From NCBI RefSeq assembly GCF_003864975.1, contig NZ_BHGL01000003.1:62001-126000 (forward strand): DNA of 64,000 bases, given 5' to 3'. The DNA comes from Sulfuriferula thiophila. Lineage in GTDB: Bacteria; Pseudomonadota; Gammaproteobacteria; Burkholderiales; Sulfuriferulaceae. How positions within the stretch are numbered: the stretch's first letter is position 1; each line of letters opens with the position of its first letter. The position numbers and the translations under genes were made by a program. Shown in pieces: positions 1-7,636 of this stretch. A model generated the notes under the pieces. It did no database searches. It was not told the origin of the DNA and saw only the letters and a list, made by a program, of their open reading frames with translations.

Positions 1-1920
1 CGGCATTGGGTGGCGACCATATTTCTGTATTTCGTAATTGATTGCATCTTCCATTTTGAAACGGTTGAACGCGCCGGTCATGGTGTCTATCACCGCACGA
101 GCGCGCAATTCCTGTTCCAGCTGCAGGCGATAACTGATGTCGATACCCGTAGCAACAATCGAAGCACCTCTGTCCGACACCTCGATTATCGCGCCATTAA
201 TAAAAAACGGTATGCCTCCCCCGGCCATTTTCTGCAGTTCAATTTCAACTGACGCAGTGCCCTGGGTACGCGCGTCATTACAGAATTTGTCGAGTTTCAA
301 CTGATCTTCGGTCACAACCAGTTGTGACAATGCCATGTTTTGCAACTGACCAGCAGAGTACCCCAGCGCCTGTTCAAAATTGCTGTTCCAGCGTCTCAGG
401 TATCCGCTCTCGTTAATCAGAAAGAAAATACCTGGCAGGCTATTGATCAGAATATTGGCAAAGTTTTTTTCACTCAGGGCTGCAGCTTGCGCTGCCAGTT
501 CAGCGCGCTTTCGATCACGAATATCGCGGGCAATAGTCGAGTAGTAAGTTATCTCTCCTCCCGTTGCGTCACGATGCGCAATGACGAGCTGCGAAACCGG
601 AAGCTTGCCGCCATCAGCCCGGTCAAGCAGGAGTTCGCCTTCCCACGCCCCGGTTTTTCTGGCGTAGGGATAAGCCTCTTCCATAAACAATCTGGCTATC
701 GCATGCGGGTAATGACTGCTGACCGACTTGTTTGGCGGATCAGGATTATCTGCGCTGCCAAACATATTTCTGGCACCATTATTACAATAGATGAACTTAC
801 CCTCGCTATCGGTAATAGTAACCAGATCAGGCGTCGCATCAAGTATCGCAATCAGACGCTGTTGCGCCATTCTCGTTTGTTCCAGTTCGATTATGCCTGC
901 CAAGGTATCTGCAACCGCGTTTAAAAAAGGACGTTCTATCGCTTTTGGTACATGTCCGGCTGCAACATACAGATTGAGTACACCTAATAATCCCCGTGAA
1001 GATAAAATAGGCTGACAATAATGGCCATGATCCTGCATGCCATGCACCCGAACTTCCTGGTCATGAGTGACGTGGCTATGAAACACCAATTCGCGGGTCG
1101 AAGCTGCCTTCCCGCAAAGGCACTTGCCAAAGTCTACTGTTGCACACTTCTGCGCTAAATCCGGGGAAAGGTATTTTTTGGAAACCAGCAACAATTTGTC
1201 TGAATTTTCATCCGCGAGAAATACGGAACCTTTTTGCTCCAGCGCGAGCCAGGGGATGCTGAATAATAATTCCAGCACGCGATCGAGCTTCGCTTCCAGC
1301 GGAATTTGTTCCAGCGACAGACTTAATATCTTGCGCAATACGCCCTGTGTATCACGCTCGGTACGCAGTTCAGCTTCAGAAAGGTCGCGTTGCAGGTTGG
1401 CGCGCAATGCATTAATCCCATAAGACAGTGCAGCCGCCAACTCCCCGAGCAGGCCGGCCTCTCCGGTATCAAAGGCATCCGCTTCTTCACTCAGAATCAC
1501 CAGACAACCGAATGTCTGCTCACGCCAGCTTAGCGGCAACGCTATGGCCGATTCATAGCCATATTTTATCGCTGTATCACGCCATACCTTGAAATCCGGA
1601 TTGTTGTGCACATTCCGCACAACGTAAGCAGTTGACGTCTTGATCGCAATGCCGGCCGGCCCTTGACCAATGGGGGTATCGCCCCATCCGATACGGATCT
1701 CCTTCAGGTAGTCCTGGTGATAGCCGGCGCTAGCGACAAACTCGACGGACTTGTCTGCATCATCCCGCGCATAGCCAACCCAGGTAAAACGATATCCACC
1801 GACGTCCGTAATTATCTGGCAAATTTCATTCAGCAACTCCTGTTCCTCAGTGCTCTTTTCCAGAGCCCTGTTGGTTGCTCGCAGTACCTGTAGTGCGCGT
1901 TCTGTATGCTTGGGTGTCAT
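1..1920 (-). CDS. GAF-GAF-PAS-PAS-GGDEF signalling protein (probable diguanylate cyclase), C-terminus cut off
   Basis: Reading from the ATG at 1920, the frame stays open to the window edge (640 codons). Residues about 20-165 and 190-345 resemble GAF domains (the first contains GYRFTWVGYA and ends in a region like SAIALPLSW). Two PAS domains follow: about 350-460 (LDATPDLVTITDSEGKFIY) and 480-600 (LINSLPGIFFLINESGYLRR). At about residue 610 the sequence IDTMTGAFNRFKMEDAI is the typical entry to a GGDEF domain (D-x-L/M-T-G-x-x-N-R). The GGDEF signature itself and any EAL domain lie outside the window, so cyclase activity is inferred. No membrane segment is seen, so it is probably a cytosolic sensor making cyclic di-GMP. 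It is divergent from the lipoprotein at 2184, with 263 nt between them. Confidence 0.85.
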   Translation of the reverse strand, partial: MTPKHTERALQVLRATNRALEKSTEEQELLNEICQIITDVGGYRFTWVGYARDDADKSVEFVASAGYHQDYLKEIRIGWGDTPIGQGPAGIAIKTSTAYVVRNVHNNPDFKVWRDTAIKYGYESAIALPLSWREQTFGCLVILSEEADAFDTGEAGLLGELAAALSYGINALRANLQRDLSEAELRTERDTQGVLRKILSLSLEQIPLEAKLDRVLELLFSIPWLALEQKGSVFLADENSDKLLLVSKKYLSPDLAQKCATVDFGKCLCGKAASTRELVFHSHVTHDQEVRVHGMQDHGHYCQPILSSRGLLGVLNLYVAAGHVPKAIERPFLNAVADTLAGIIELEQTRMAQQRLIAILDATPDLVTITDSEGKFIYCNNGARNMFGSADNPDPPNKSVSSHYPHAIARLFMEEAYPYARKTGAWEGELLLDRADGGKLPVSQLVIAHRDATGGEITYYSTIARDIRDRKRAELAAQAAALSEKNFANILINSLPGIFFLINESGYLRRWNSNFEQALGYSAGQLQNMALSQLVVTEDQLKLDKFCNDARTQGTASVEIELQKMAGGGIPFFINGAIIEVSDRGASIVATGIDISYRLQLEQELRARAVIDTMTGAFNRFKMEDAINYEIQKYGRHPMP

Positions 1921-2183
1921 GTTTGGCTTTAACTCAGAATTTCATAAATTATTCTTGCTATTATTAATCTTGAAACTAAAGCAATGCATAAGCAATACTG
2001 CACTAGAATGAAATTTATCAGAATTCGTTTTTTTTCACTATAGAACAACTGTCGCTGTTACTGATCTATTCGTACCAGTACAAAAGGAAGGCCACGCTTG
2101 CTCAGTCGCTGGCCATAGCGGAGTGCTGAAGCGGTGTATGAACTCTGCTCAGATGTTTAACAACCTATGCAGGAGACCGCAGA

Positions 2184-2639
2184 ATGAAAATTGAATTGAA
2201 TAGAGTCATTGCGTTTTGTGTTGTGCTATTGCTGGCTGGTTGCGCCACACCGTCTTCCACCACTGCGGTCACACATGCTGCACCTTCAGTATCCGCACAT
2301 GAATTAGCCCAGCTTTATATCATTAACGTAAGTGGGCCAACCTTATTCGAGAGCAATCAGAACATTACAGATAACGGAGAAATCATTGCCAGCCTGCCGC
2401 GCGGCATGTACAAACGCCTGAATATTACTGAGGGCAAGCATGAATTTCGTTTCGCCGCATTTCCAGACGGAAACCGGGTGGCGAAGCTGGAAGCAGTGAG
2501 GGGTAATACCTATTACCTGGCGGCAGGATACAGCCCCAGTCGCTCGTGGGCATTTCCCTTTGCGGGGGATCCTATGACGATAAAACTTATCACCGAAGGC
2601 GATGCAGTGGATTTGTTAAAAGAGATGCGCCCGCAATGA
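2184..2639 (+). CDS. small outer-membrane-type lipoprotein of unknown function
   Basis: The protein has 151 residues. Its N-terminus is a lipoprotein signal: basic start, hydrophobic stretch, then the lipobox LLAGC with the lipidated Cys at residue 20. The residue after Cys is Ala, so outer-membrane sorting is expected. The mature part is a small beta-rich domain with the segment LYIINVSGPTLFES and a C-terminal AGDPMTIKLIT; it recalls DUF2846-type lipoproteins, but I do not claim that assignment. The ribosome binding site CAGGAGA lies about 7 nt before the ATG. It is a single-gene unit, closed by the hairpin at 2652-2676. Function unknown. Confidence 0.8.
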   Translation: MKIELNRVIAFCVVLLLAGCATPSSTTAVTHAAPSVSAHELAQLYIINVSGPTLFESNQNITDNGEIIASLPRGMYKRLNITEGKHEFRFAAFPDGNRVAKLEAVRGNTYYLAAGYSPSRSWAFPFAGDPMTIKLITEGDAVDLLKEMRPQ

Positions 2640-2651
2640 CTTAACAAGCAC

Positions 2652-2676
2652 GCGGGTGCATAGTGCACCCGCTTTT
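2652..2676 (+). terminator. intrinsic terminator of the lipoprotein gene
   Basis: A perfect 9-bp stem GCGGGTGCA / TGCACCCGC with a TAG loop is followed by TTTT. It starts 12 nt after the stop codon of the lipoprotein gene. Confidence 0.85.
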
Positions 2677-2704
2677 GCCGCAAGCAGCATGTATTACAAC
2701 AACT

Positions 2705-2806
2705 TTATCCGAACAGGATAACGCTGAAAAAGCTCAGATAGGAAAAAACAATCAACGATACAACGAGGGTTAAAGGCAAAGCTTCTTTAGAAAAGAAATA
2801 GTTCAT
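2705..2806 (-). CDS. 33-residue single-span membrane protein
   Basis: This short frame (ATG at 2804-2806, TAA at 2705-2707) encodes 33 residues, beginning MNYFFSKEALPLTLVVSLIV and ending SVILFG. A consensus Shine-Dalgarno AAGGAGA sits 6 nt before the ATG. Residues about 10-32 form one continuous hydrophobic helix, preceded by a short polar start with a Lys/Glu pair. Size and design resemble the small accessory subunits of respiratory oxidases (CydX, CcoQ/CcoS types) or other small membrane proteins, but I recognise no specific family and no oxidase gene is next to it. It lies in an otherwise empty 426-nt gap, transcribed away from the PACE gene. Being real rests on the strong RBS and the clean hydrophobic composition. 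Confidence 0.6.
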   Translation of the reverse strand: MNYFFSKEALPLTLVVSLIVFSYLSFFSVILFG

Positions 2807-2820
2807 TTTTTTCTCCTTGG

Positions 2821-3065
2821 GTTTAATCACAATTAATCAATCGCATTAACAGTACTTAGCCAATAATTGCAACGCTAAAACTATTTAAAGATAAGTTTAT
2901 CCTTAAATATAATTAACCGCAAGTACCCTACCCATTTTTGTAATTCAGTCCCTCATAACGGCAACTCATTAAATCAAAATAGCCCTACTAAGCTTTTGAT
3001 TTTTTAATATAGAAACTTAAATTTTACAAAACTCCAATTTATGATTATATTTTGGCGCCTATACA
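2821..3065. promoter_or_regulatory. AT-rich divergent intergenic region
   Basis: These 245 nt separate the small membrane protein (minus) from the PACE gene (plus) and are clearly more AT-rich than the flanking genes. They should hold two outward promoters. I can see no convincing -35/-10 pair or operator and no further reading frame. Confidence 0.4.
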
Positions 3066-3509
3066 ATGATCACTACCATGAAAACGCTACGCACATTCCG
3101 TGACCGCTTACGCAGCATCCTGTTATTTGAAACCATCGGTCTGATTCTGGTGTCGCCTCTGGCAAGCTGGATCACTGGTCATAGCATGGGGGAAACAGGA
3201 TTACTGGTCGTAGTGATTTCAATCATTGCCATGGTCTGGAATGGCCTGTTCAATCATGGCTTCGACCGCATTGAGCTAGCTTACGGCGGCCACCTGTCGA
3301 CACGCGGCTGGCCAATGCGTTTCCTGCATGCTGCGTTGTTTGAATTAGGTCTGGTAATGGCGACGGTGCCACTGATTGCATGGTGGCTAAAGATGGGATG
3401 GCTTGACGCAGTGTTACTGGATGCCGGGTTTATTGTATTTTATCTGCTCTACACCGTAGTGTTTAACCGGGTATATGATCACTTTTATCCACTGCAGTCA
3501 GTCCGCTGA
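3066..3509 (+). CDS. PACE-family (AceI-like) multidrug efflux transporter
   Basis: The protein has 147 residues and four predicted membrane helices arranged as two bacterial transmembrane-pair repeats. Each repeat carries the family hallmarks: repeat 1 has FETIGLILVSPLASW, IIAMVWNGLFNHGFDRIE; repeat 2 has RFLHAALFELGLVMATVPLIAWW and VVFNRVYDHFYPL. The Glu in FETIG matches the membrane Glu needed for proton-coupled transport in AceI. Known relatives export biocides such as chlorhexidine; the physiological substrate here is unknown. Two starts are possible, ATG 3066 and ATG 3078 (MKTLRT); no strong ribosome binding site separates them. Its stop codon lies inside a perfect hairpin (3492-3515). 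Confidence 0.9.
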   Translation: MITTMKTLRTFRDRLRSILLFETIGLILVSPLASWITGHSMGETGLLVVVISIIAMVWNGLFNHGFDRIELAYGGHLSTRGWPMRFLHAALFELGLVMATVPLIAWWLKMGWLDAVLLDAGFIVFYLLYTVVFNRVYDHFYPLQSVR

Positions 3510-3515
3510 CTGCAG
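3492..3515. repeat. perfect inverted repeat over the PACE stop codon
   Basis: CTGCAGTCAG-TCCG-CTGACTGCAG gives a 10-bp perfect stem with a 4-nt loop. It contains the TGA of the PACE gene (3507-3509) and lies just before the convergent end of the ANTAR gene (3535). There is no T-run on either side, so it is not a classical intrinsic terminator; it may act as a transcript-end barrier or stabiliser. Confidence 0.6.
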
Positions 3516-3534
3516 CAAAACTCAGATACACGCG

Positions 3535-4110
3535 TTAGCTTACGGGCGGCAATGCCTTCAAAATCGCTTCAGCAATTTCTATCAGGCGCCGATTATCGGC
3601 CATCGCAGTGCGGCGCATGGCGTGATAAGCCGCATCCTCGCTCAACGATTGATCTGCCATCAGGCGCTGCTTGGCCTCAGCGATGATTTCGCGTTCTTCC
3701 CGAGTCCGATTGGCCTTGTTGGCCGCATCAACCAGCACCTGATGCTCTTCAAAACGTATCCGCGCCACTTCCAGGATAGGCTGAATACGTTCAGCATCCA
3801 GTCCATCCACGATATAGGCAGACACCCCCGCTTTTAAAGCCGCACGGATGGATTCGCTGTTTTTATCATCGGTAAACATGACTACCGGGCGCGGACAATC
3901 GCGCGTGGCAATACACAGATGCTCCAGCGTATCGCGATCCGGCGAATCTGCACCAATAATAATCACATCTGGCGCGCAGCGTGCAATCGCTTCAGGCAGT
4001 TTGAATGCAGACTCCACCACCTCCGCCACTTTGTAATGCTGGCTGCGAAAAGCCTGTTCCAGCTGCTTTGCACGCACAGCATCGTCATCAACAATCATCA
4101 CAGTAAGCAT
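3535..4110 (-). CDS. nasT: NasT-type ANTAR response regulator with a degenerate receiver
   Basis: The protein has 191 residues from ATG 4110; an upstream TTG (4149) is possible but would only add a tail before the receiver start MLTVMIVDDD. Residues 1-125 form a receiver-like domain and residues about 130-185 an ANTAR RNA-binding domain (EEREIIAEAKQRLMADQSLS, then AYHAMRRTAMADNRRLIEIA). ANTAR proteins of this type prevent transcription termination in leaders of nitrate-assimilation genes. The acidic pocket (D8-D10) is kept, but the usual phospho-acceptor Asp is Gly53 in VIIIGADSP. It ends the transporter-kinase unit, 65 nt after the kinase gene. The usual nitrate-sensing partner NasS is not in the window. 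Confidence 0.85.
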   Translation of the reverse strand: MLTVMIVDDDAVRAKQLEQAFRSQHYKVAEVVESAFKLPEAIARCAPDVIIIGADSPDRDTLEHLCIATRDCPRPVVMFTDDKNSESIRAALKAGVSAYIVDGLDAERIQPILEVARIRFEEHQVLVDAANKANRTREEREIIAEAKQRLMADQSLSEDAAYHAMRRTAMADNRRLIEIAEAILKALPPVS

Positions 4111-4175
4111 GATATAAACTCTCTTTTTAATCCAACTGATTAAATACAAGCAAAAAATGTGCTGATGTGACCGGC

Positions 4176-5870
4176 CTAAGACGCCACCATCAGATAAATC
4201 AGCATCAGATTTAACGCTATCGAAAACAATGCCAGCATCTGCCAGAAACGCATCGGATCACGCTCCAGCAATGGTGTGCGCCGCGGCGCATCCAGCGGCC
4301 TGCGTTCACCTTGCTCCAGCGCCAGCAGCATTTCTTCGGCTGTTTCAAATCGTGCACGCGGATCGCGCGCCACCGCCTTAAGCAGCATATTTTCCAGCCA
4401 ATGCGGAATCTCCGGGCGATAGCGTGTGGGCGGTACAGGATCTCCGAACCTGGGATGCTGAAACGGCTCAACCTCACCATACGGATATTTGCGCGTTAGC
4501 AAATAATACAAGGTCACGCCGGCTGCATATAATTCACTCTGCACACTCGCCGCCTCACCCGAAATCAACTCCGGTGCCATAAAGCTGGGCGTGCCGGCAC
4601 CATCTTTAAGATCATGCAAGCCTTCGCTGGCAGCCACGCCAAAATCCAGGATACGCAATTTATCATCGGCACCCAGATGGATATTGCCGGGTTTAATATC
4701 CCGATGCAGGATATTCAGCCGGTGCAATGCCGCCAGCCCTTTGACCAGACGGATACCAATCTGCACCGTTTCCGCCACCGCAAAATGGCGACCACTGTCG
4801 AGATATTGCTGCAAGGTTGCACCGTCATGCCAGCTCATCACATAGTACAAAGCTGAGCGCTCTTCGCTCGCCAAGGGCAATATCTGCGGGAAGTAGTGGG
4901 CAATGACTTTTTTGGCCAGCCACTCTTCCTGTATCAGTGCATTTGCAGCAGCCACATCACCGGTAACTTGCGGCGGCAAGGTTTTAAGCACCCACAAACG
5001 CCCATCCGCCAGACGCCGCACCTGATATAACAGGGACATGCGCGATTCATGCAGCAGCGCAACCACCTCAAAGCCATCCAGCCGCGTCTCGGCTTTCAGT
5101 CGCGGCGGAATAGGCAAATTACGCTCGGCGCTGAGCTGGTCGCGTAAATTTTGCTCGGGGACTGCATCTATACGCACCACCATGGCGCTGGCATTATCCT
5201 GACCGCCCTGTTTGTGCGCCTGTCGCACCAATTCCTCGGCGGTAAGCTGCGGATTCTTGTACAGATTCAGCGTGGTCAGCATCCCCAGTTCACCAACCGG
5301 CTCCCACACGCCATCTGACACCAGCAAAAAAACATCACCAGTTTGTAAATCGCCCTCGCCAAAATCAATACTCAAATGCTGATCCAGACCCACTGCGCGC
5401 TTTAATACATGGCGCATATCGGGACGATCCCAGACATGATCGGTGGTCAACTGCATGAACTGTCCATCGCGCAAACGATAGATCCGGCTATCGCCGACAT
5501 GCGCCAGATAATACCGGCAGCCACGCAACACCAGCGCCGAGAGCGTACATGACATACCGGCCAGATCGCGCCGGGTCGTCGCCTGCGAAATCAGCCAGCG
5601 ATTAATGGCCGTCAGTACCTTATCCAGCGCAAACGGCACCTCCCACGTATCCGGCGTCGCATAATAGTCAGCAAGCAGCCCGCGTACCGTATACTCCGCC
5701 GCTTCTCGCCCGCCCGCGCCACCCGACACCCCATCTGCCAGAGCAACCATCGCCCCTTTATCGGCAAGCTGAGCCCGCTCCGGCGTCACGAAACCACAAA
5801 AATCCTCATTGCGCTCGCGCGGGCCGGTGGCCGATACATGCCCAACCGTAAGCTGTAATGACATTATCAA
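4176..5870 (-). CDS. bifunctional PP2C phosphatase - Ser/Thr protein kinase, membrane-anchored
   Basis: In this 564-residue fusion, residues about 5-240 are a PP2C phosphatase with the metal-binding motifs RNEDF, ADGVSGG, GDSRIYR, SDGVWE and QDNASAMVV. Residues about 265-525 are a Hanks-type kinase: VLKTL lysine, HRDIKPGN catalytic loop, DFGVAA and MAPELISG. The nucleotide-loop region (LLHESRMSLLYQV) lacks the usual GxGxxG glycines, so ATP handling may be unusual. The last about 20 residues are a membrane helix with almost no tail. Genes of this design sit in nitrate-assimilation loci of many proteobacteria. It follows the transporter by 12 nt and precedes the ANTAR gene, which suggests reversible Ser/Thr phosphorylation of the transporter or the regulator; the targets are inference. 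Confidence 0.9.
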   Translation of the reverse strand: MIMSLQLTVGHVSATGPRERNEDFCGFVTPERAQLADKGAMVALADGVSGGAGGREAAEYTVRGLLADYYATPDTWEVPFALDKVLTAINRWLISQATTRRDLAGMSCTLSALVLRGCRYYLAHVGDSRIYRLRDGQFMQLTTDHVWDRPDMRHVLKRAVGLDQHLSIDFGEGDLQTGDVFLLVSDGVWEPVGELGMLTTLNLYKNPQLTAEELVRQAHKQGGQDNASAMVVRIDAVPEQNLRDQLSAERNLPIPPRLKAETRLDGFEVVALLHESRMSLLYQVRRLADGRLWVLKTLPPQVTGDVAAANALIQEEWLAKKVIAHYFPQILPLASEERSALYYVMSWHDGATLQQYLDSGRHFAVAETVQIGIRLVKGLAALHRLNILHRDIKPGNIHLGADDKLRILDFGVAASEGLHDLKDGAGTPSFMAPELISGEAASVQSELYAAGVTLYYLLTRKYPYGEVEPFQHPRFGDPVPPTRYRPEIPHWLENMLLKAVARDPRARFETAEEMLLALEQGERRPLDAPRRTPLLERDPMRFWQMLALFSIALNLMLIYLMVAS

Positions 5871-5882
5871 AACCAGGCTGAA

Positions 5883-7094
5883 TTAAATCCGTGCGCCGCT
5901 AACACCCGGAGCGCCCCAAGTGGTACGCCAGCGTGATTTAACTTTGGTCAGCCCGATCAGGGCAACAACTGCCAGACCGGCAAAGATCACGAAGCCAATC
6001 TGGTAGCTCCCGGTAATTTTATATGAATAGCCCAGGCTGGAAGCCAGATAGAATCCGCCCACCCCACCCGCCATTCCCACCAGACCGGTCATCACGCCGA
6101 TTTCACGACGGAAGCGCTGCGGCACTAGCTGGAATACCGCACCATTACCCATACCCAAAGCCAGCATAGCCGGGACGATGACCGTCATTGCCAGCATCGG
6201 CGTAGACATGCCCACACTCACTAACAGCAGGAATAGCGCCGCCAGTGCATACATGATAGTCAAGGAACGAATGCCGCCGATACGGTCGGCCAGCATGCCG
6301 CCCAACGGACGCACCAATGACCCGGCAAAAACACAGGCCGCGGTAAAGTAACCGGCAGTAATCGCGGACAAGCCATACTGGGTATTGAAATAGATAGTCA
6401 GGCTGGAAGCCATGCCGACAAAACCGCCAAATGTCACGCTGTAGAAGAACATGAACCACCAGGCATCTTTGTCTTTCAGTACATGCATATATTCAGTCAA
6501 CGATTTAGCCGGCGGGCATTCCGGGCTGTCCTTGGCAAAAATCAGGTACACAGCCAGCGCAATGCCCAGCGGGATCATGGCCAGTCCGAACACACTGTTC
6601 CAGCCGAATGCGACTGCCAGACCCGGTGCAAACAATGCTGCCAGCGCCGTACCCGAATTGCCTGCGCCGGCAATGCCCAGCGCCGTTCCCTGATGTTGCG
6701 GCGGATACCAGCGCGATGCCAGCGGCAGCGCCACGGCAAATGCCGCACCCGCAAACCCTAACAGCATACCCAGCACTAACACCTGCTGGAAGCTATGGAT
6801 ACCTGCCAGCCAGGCCCAGGCCAGCGCGCATAACACGATCACCTGCCCGATCAGGCCCGCTTTTTTAGGTTTGAGGTGATCAACCAGCACGCCCATCACG
6901 ATGCGCAACAAGGCGCCCGCGAGCACCGGCGTAGCGACCATCAGGCCTTTTTGTCCGGCGTCCAGCCCCAGATCACCGGCAATCTGCACGCCCAGTGGCC
7001 CAAGCATGACCCAGACCATAAAGGACAGATCAAAATATAAAAATGCAGCAATTAGCGTAGGCGTGTGCCCCGCTTTCCAGAATGACTTATCCAT
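5883..7094 (-). CDS. nitrate/nitrite transporter, MFS NNP family
   Basis: The protein has 403 residues and about 12 membrane helices. The two NNP nitrate signatures are visible: GAGNSGTALAALFAPG in the first half and GMGNGAVFQLVPQRFRRE plus GLVGMAGGVGGF in the second half. Arg residues expected to contact nitrate are present in the helix-2 region (LLRIVMGVLVDHLKP) and helix 8 (GSLVRPLGG). It imports nitrate for NasA (NasA/NarK-type nomenclature). A ribosome binding site TAGGAAG precedes ATG 7094, and a sigma-54-type promoter at 7147-7161 leaves a leader of about 41 nt. It starts the transporter - kinase - ANTAR unit. Confidence 0.93.
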   Translation of the reverse strand: MDKSFWKAGHTPTLIAAFLYFDLSFMVWVMLGPLGVQIAGDLGLDAGQKGLMVATPVLAGALLRIVMGVLVDHLKPKKAGLIGQVIVLCALAWAWLAGIHSFQQVLVLGMLLGFAGAAFAVALPLASRWYPPQHQGTALGIAGAGNSGTALAALFAPGLAVAFGWNSVFGLAMIPLGIALAVYLIFAKDSPECPPAKSLTEYMHVLKDKDAWWFMFFYSVTFGGFVGMASSLTIYFNTQYGLSAITAGYFTAACVFAGSLVRPLGGMLADRIGGIRSLTIMYALAALFLLLVSVGMSTPMLAMTVIVPAMLALGMGNGAVFQLVPQRFRREIGVMTGLVGMAGGVGGFYLASSLGYSYKITGSYQIGFVIFAGLAVVALIGLTKVKSRWRTTWGAPGVSGARI

Positions 7095-7146
7095 GAATTC
7101 AACTTCCTACGGTAAACAAAAAATTATTTTTATGCAAAGCTATACA

Positions 7147-7161
7147 GCAAATATCATGCCA
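7147..7161 (-). promoter_or_regulatory. sigma-54 (-24/-12) promoter of the nitrate transporter unit
   Basis: On the minus strand TGGCATG-ATAT-TTGCT matches the sigma-54 consensus TGGCAYR-N4-TTGCW at every defined position. Transcription would start near 7135, 41 nt before the ATG of the transporter gene, with the ribosome binding site TAGGAAG in the leader. The same element occurs before nasA. Confidence 0.8.
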
Positions 7162-7234
7162 TTCAGCACGACATATTTAGTTGATTGTTTTTAAATGGAA
7201 TTAAACTGAGATACGGGGCTGGTTTGCTAGACAG

Positions 7235-7271
7235 CGCCCGTAATTGGTGCGATCTATTTCAATCTGGTGCA
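7235..7271. promoter_or_regulatory. candidate NtrC half-sites upstream of the transporter promoter
   Basis: Two GGTGCR half-sites (GGTGCG at 7246-7251 and GGTGCA at 7266-7271) lie 110-135 nt upstream of the predicted start. The first pairs with a weak left half in CGCCCG-TAATT-GGTGCG. The left halves are poor compared with TGCACC-N5-GGTGCA, so this is a tentative enhancer; it overlaps the 3' end of cbiX. Confidence 0.4.
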
Positions 7272-7636
7272 TGCGGTAGTGCATGCGTGATCCACTCGGC
7301 AATCGCATTCAACAGCGCCTCACTCTCGCCCAGCGCCGGTAAAGACGTTAACTCAAGCTGCGGATACTGTGTGCGCAAACCTTCCAGCAACACCGGGAAA
7401 TCCTGACGCAGATGCGCGCCAGGCCCAAGAAACAAAGGCACGATATTGATCGTCTTCGCTCCTTGCGCCACCAGTGCTGCAACTGCATCAGGCAAGCTGG
7501 GCAGCATCAGCTCCAGATACGCCAGCACCACTTTGCTCTGCGGGTGCTGCATGCTGACGATCTGCTGCAGGCGCTGAAACGGTTCCGCCCAGCGCGGGTC
7601 GCGTGCGCCATGCGCAAACAGCACCAGCCCGTTCAT
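7259..7636 (-). CDS. cbiX: CbiX/SirB-type sirohydrochlorin chelatase
   Basis: A single-domain chelatase of 125 residues. The metal-binding histidines expected for the small CbiX/SirB family are present in LFAHGARDP near the start and in FLGPGAHLRQDFP near residues 70-82. In this context it would insert Fe2+ into sirohydrochlorin, the last step to siroheme for NirB; a cobalt role cannot be excluded from sequence. Its ATG overlaps the stop codon of the PDC membrane protein gene by 4 nt (translational coupling), which places it last in the nasA-nirBD unit. Confidence 0.88.
   Translation of the reverse strand: MNGLVLFAHGARDPRWAEPFQRLQQIVSMQHPQSKVVLAYLELMLPSLPDAVAALVAQGAKTINIVPLFLGPGAHLRQDFPVLLEGLRTQYPQLELTSLPALGESEALLNAIAEWITHALPHAPD

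Noticed and set aside
340-924. 194-codon plus-strand open frame
   Set aside because: It lies opposite the GAF/PAS/GGDEF gene, has no recognisable domain and no ribosome binding site; the minus frame has clear domains.
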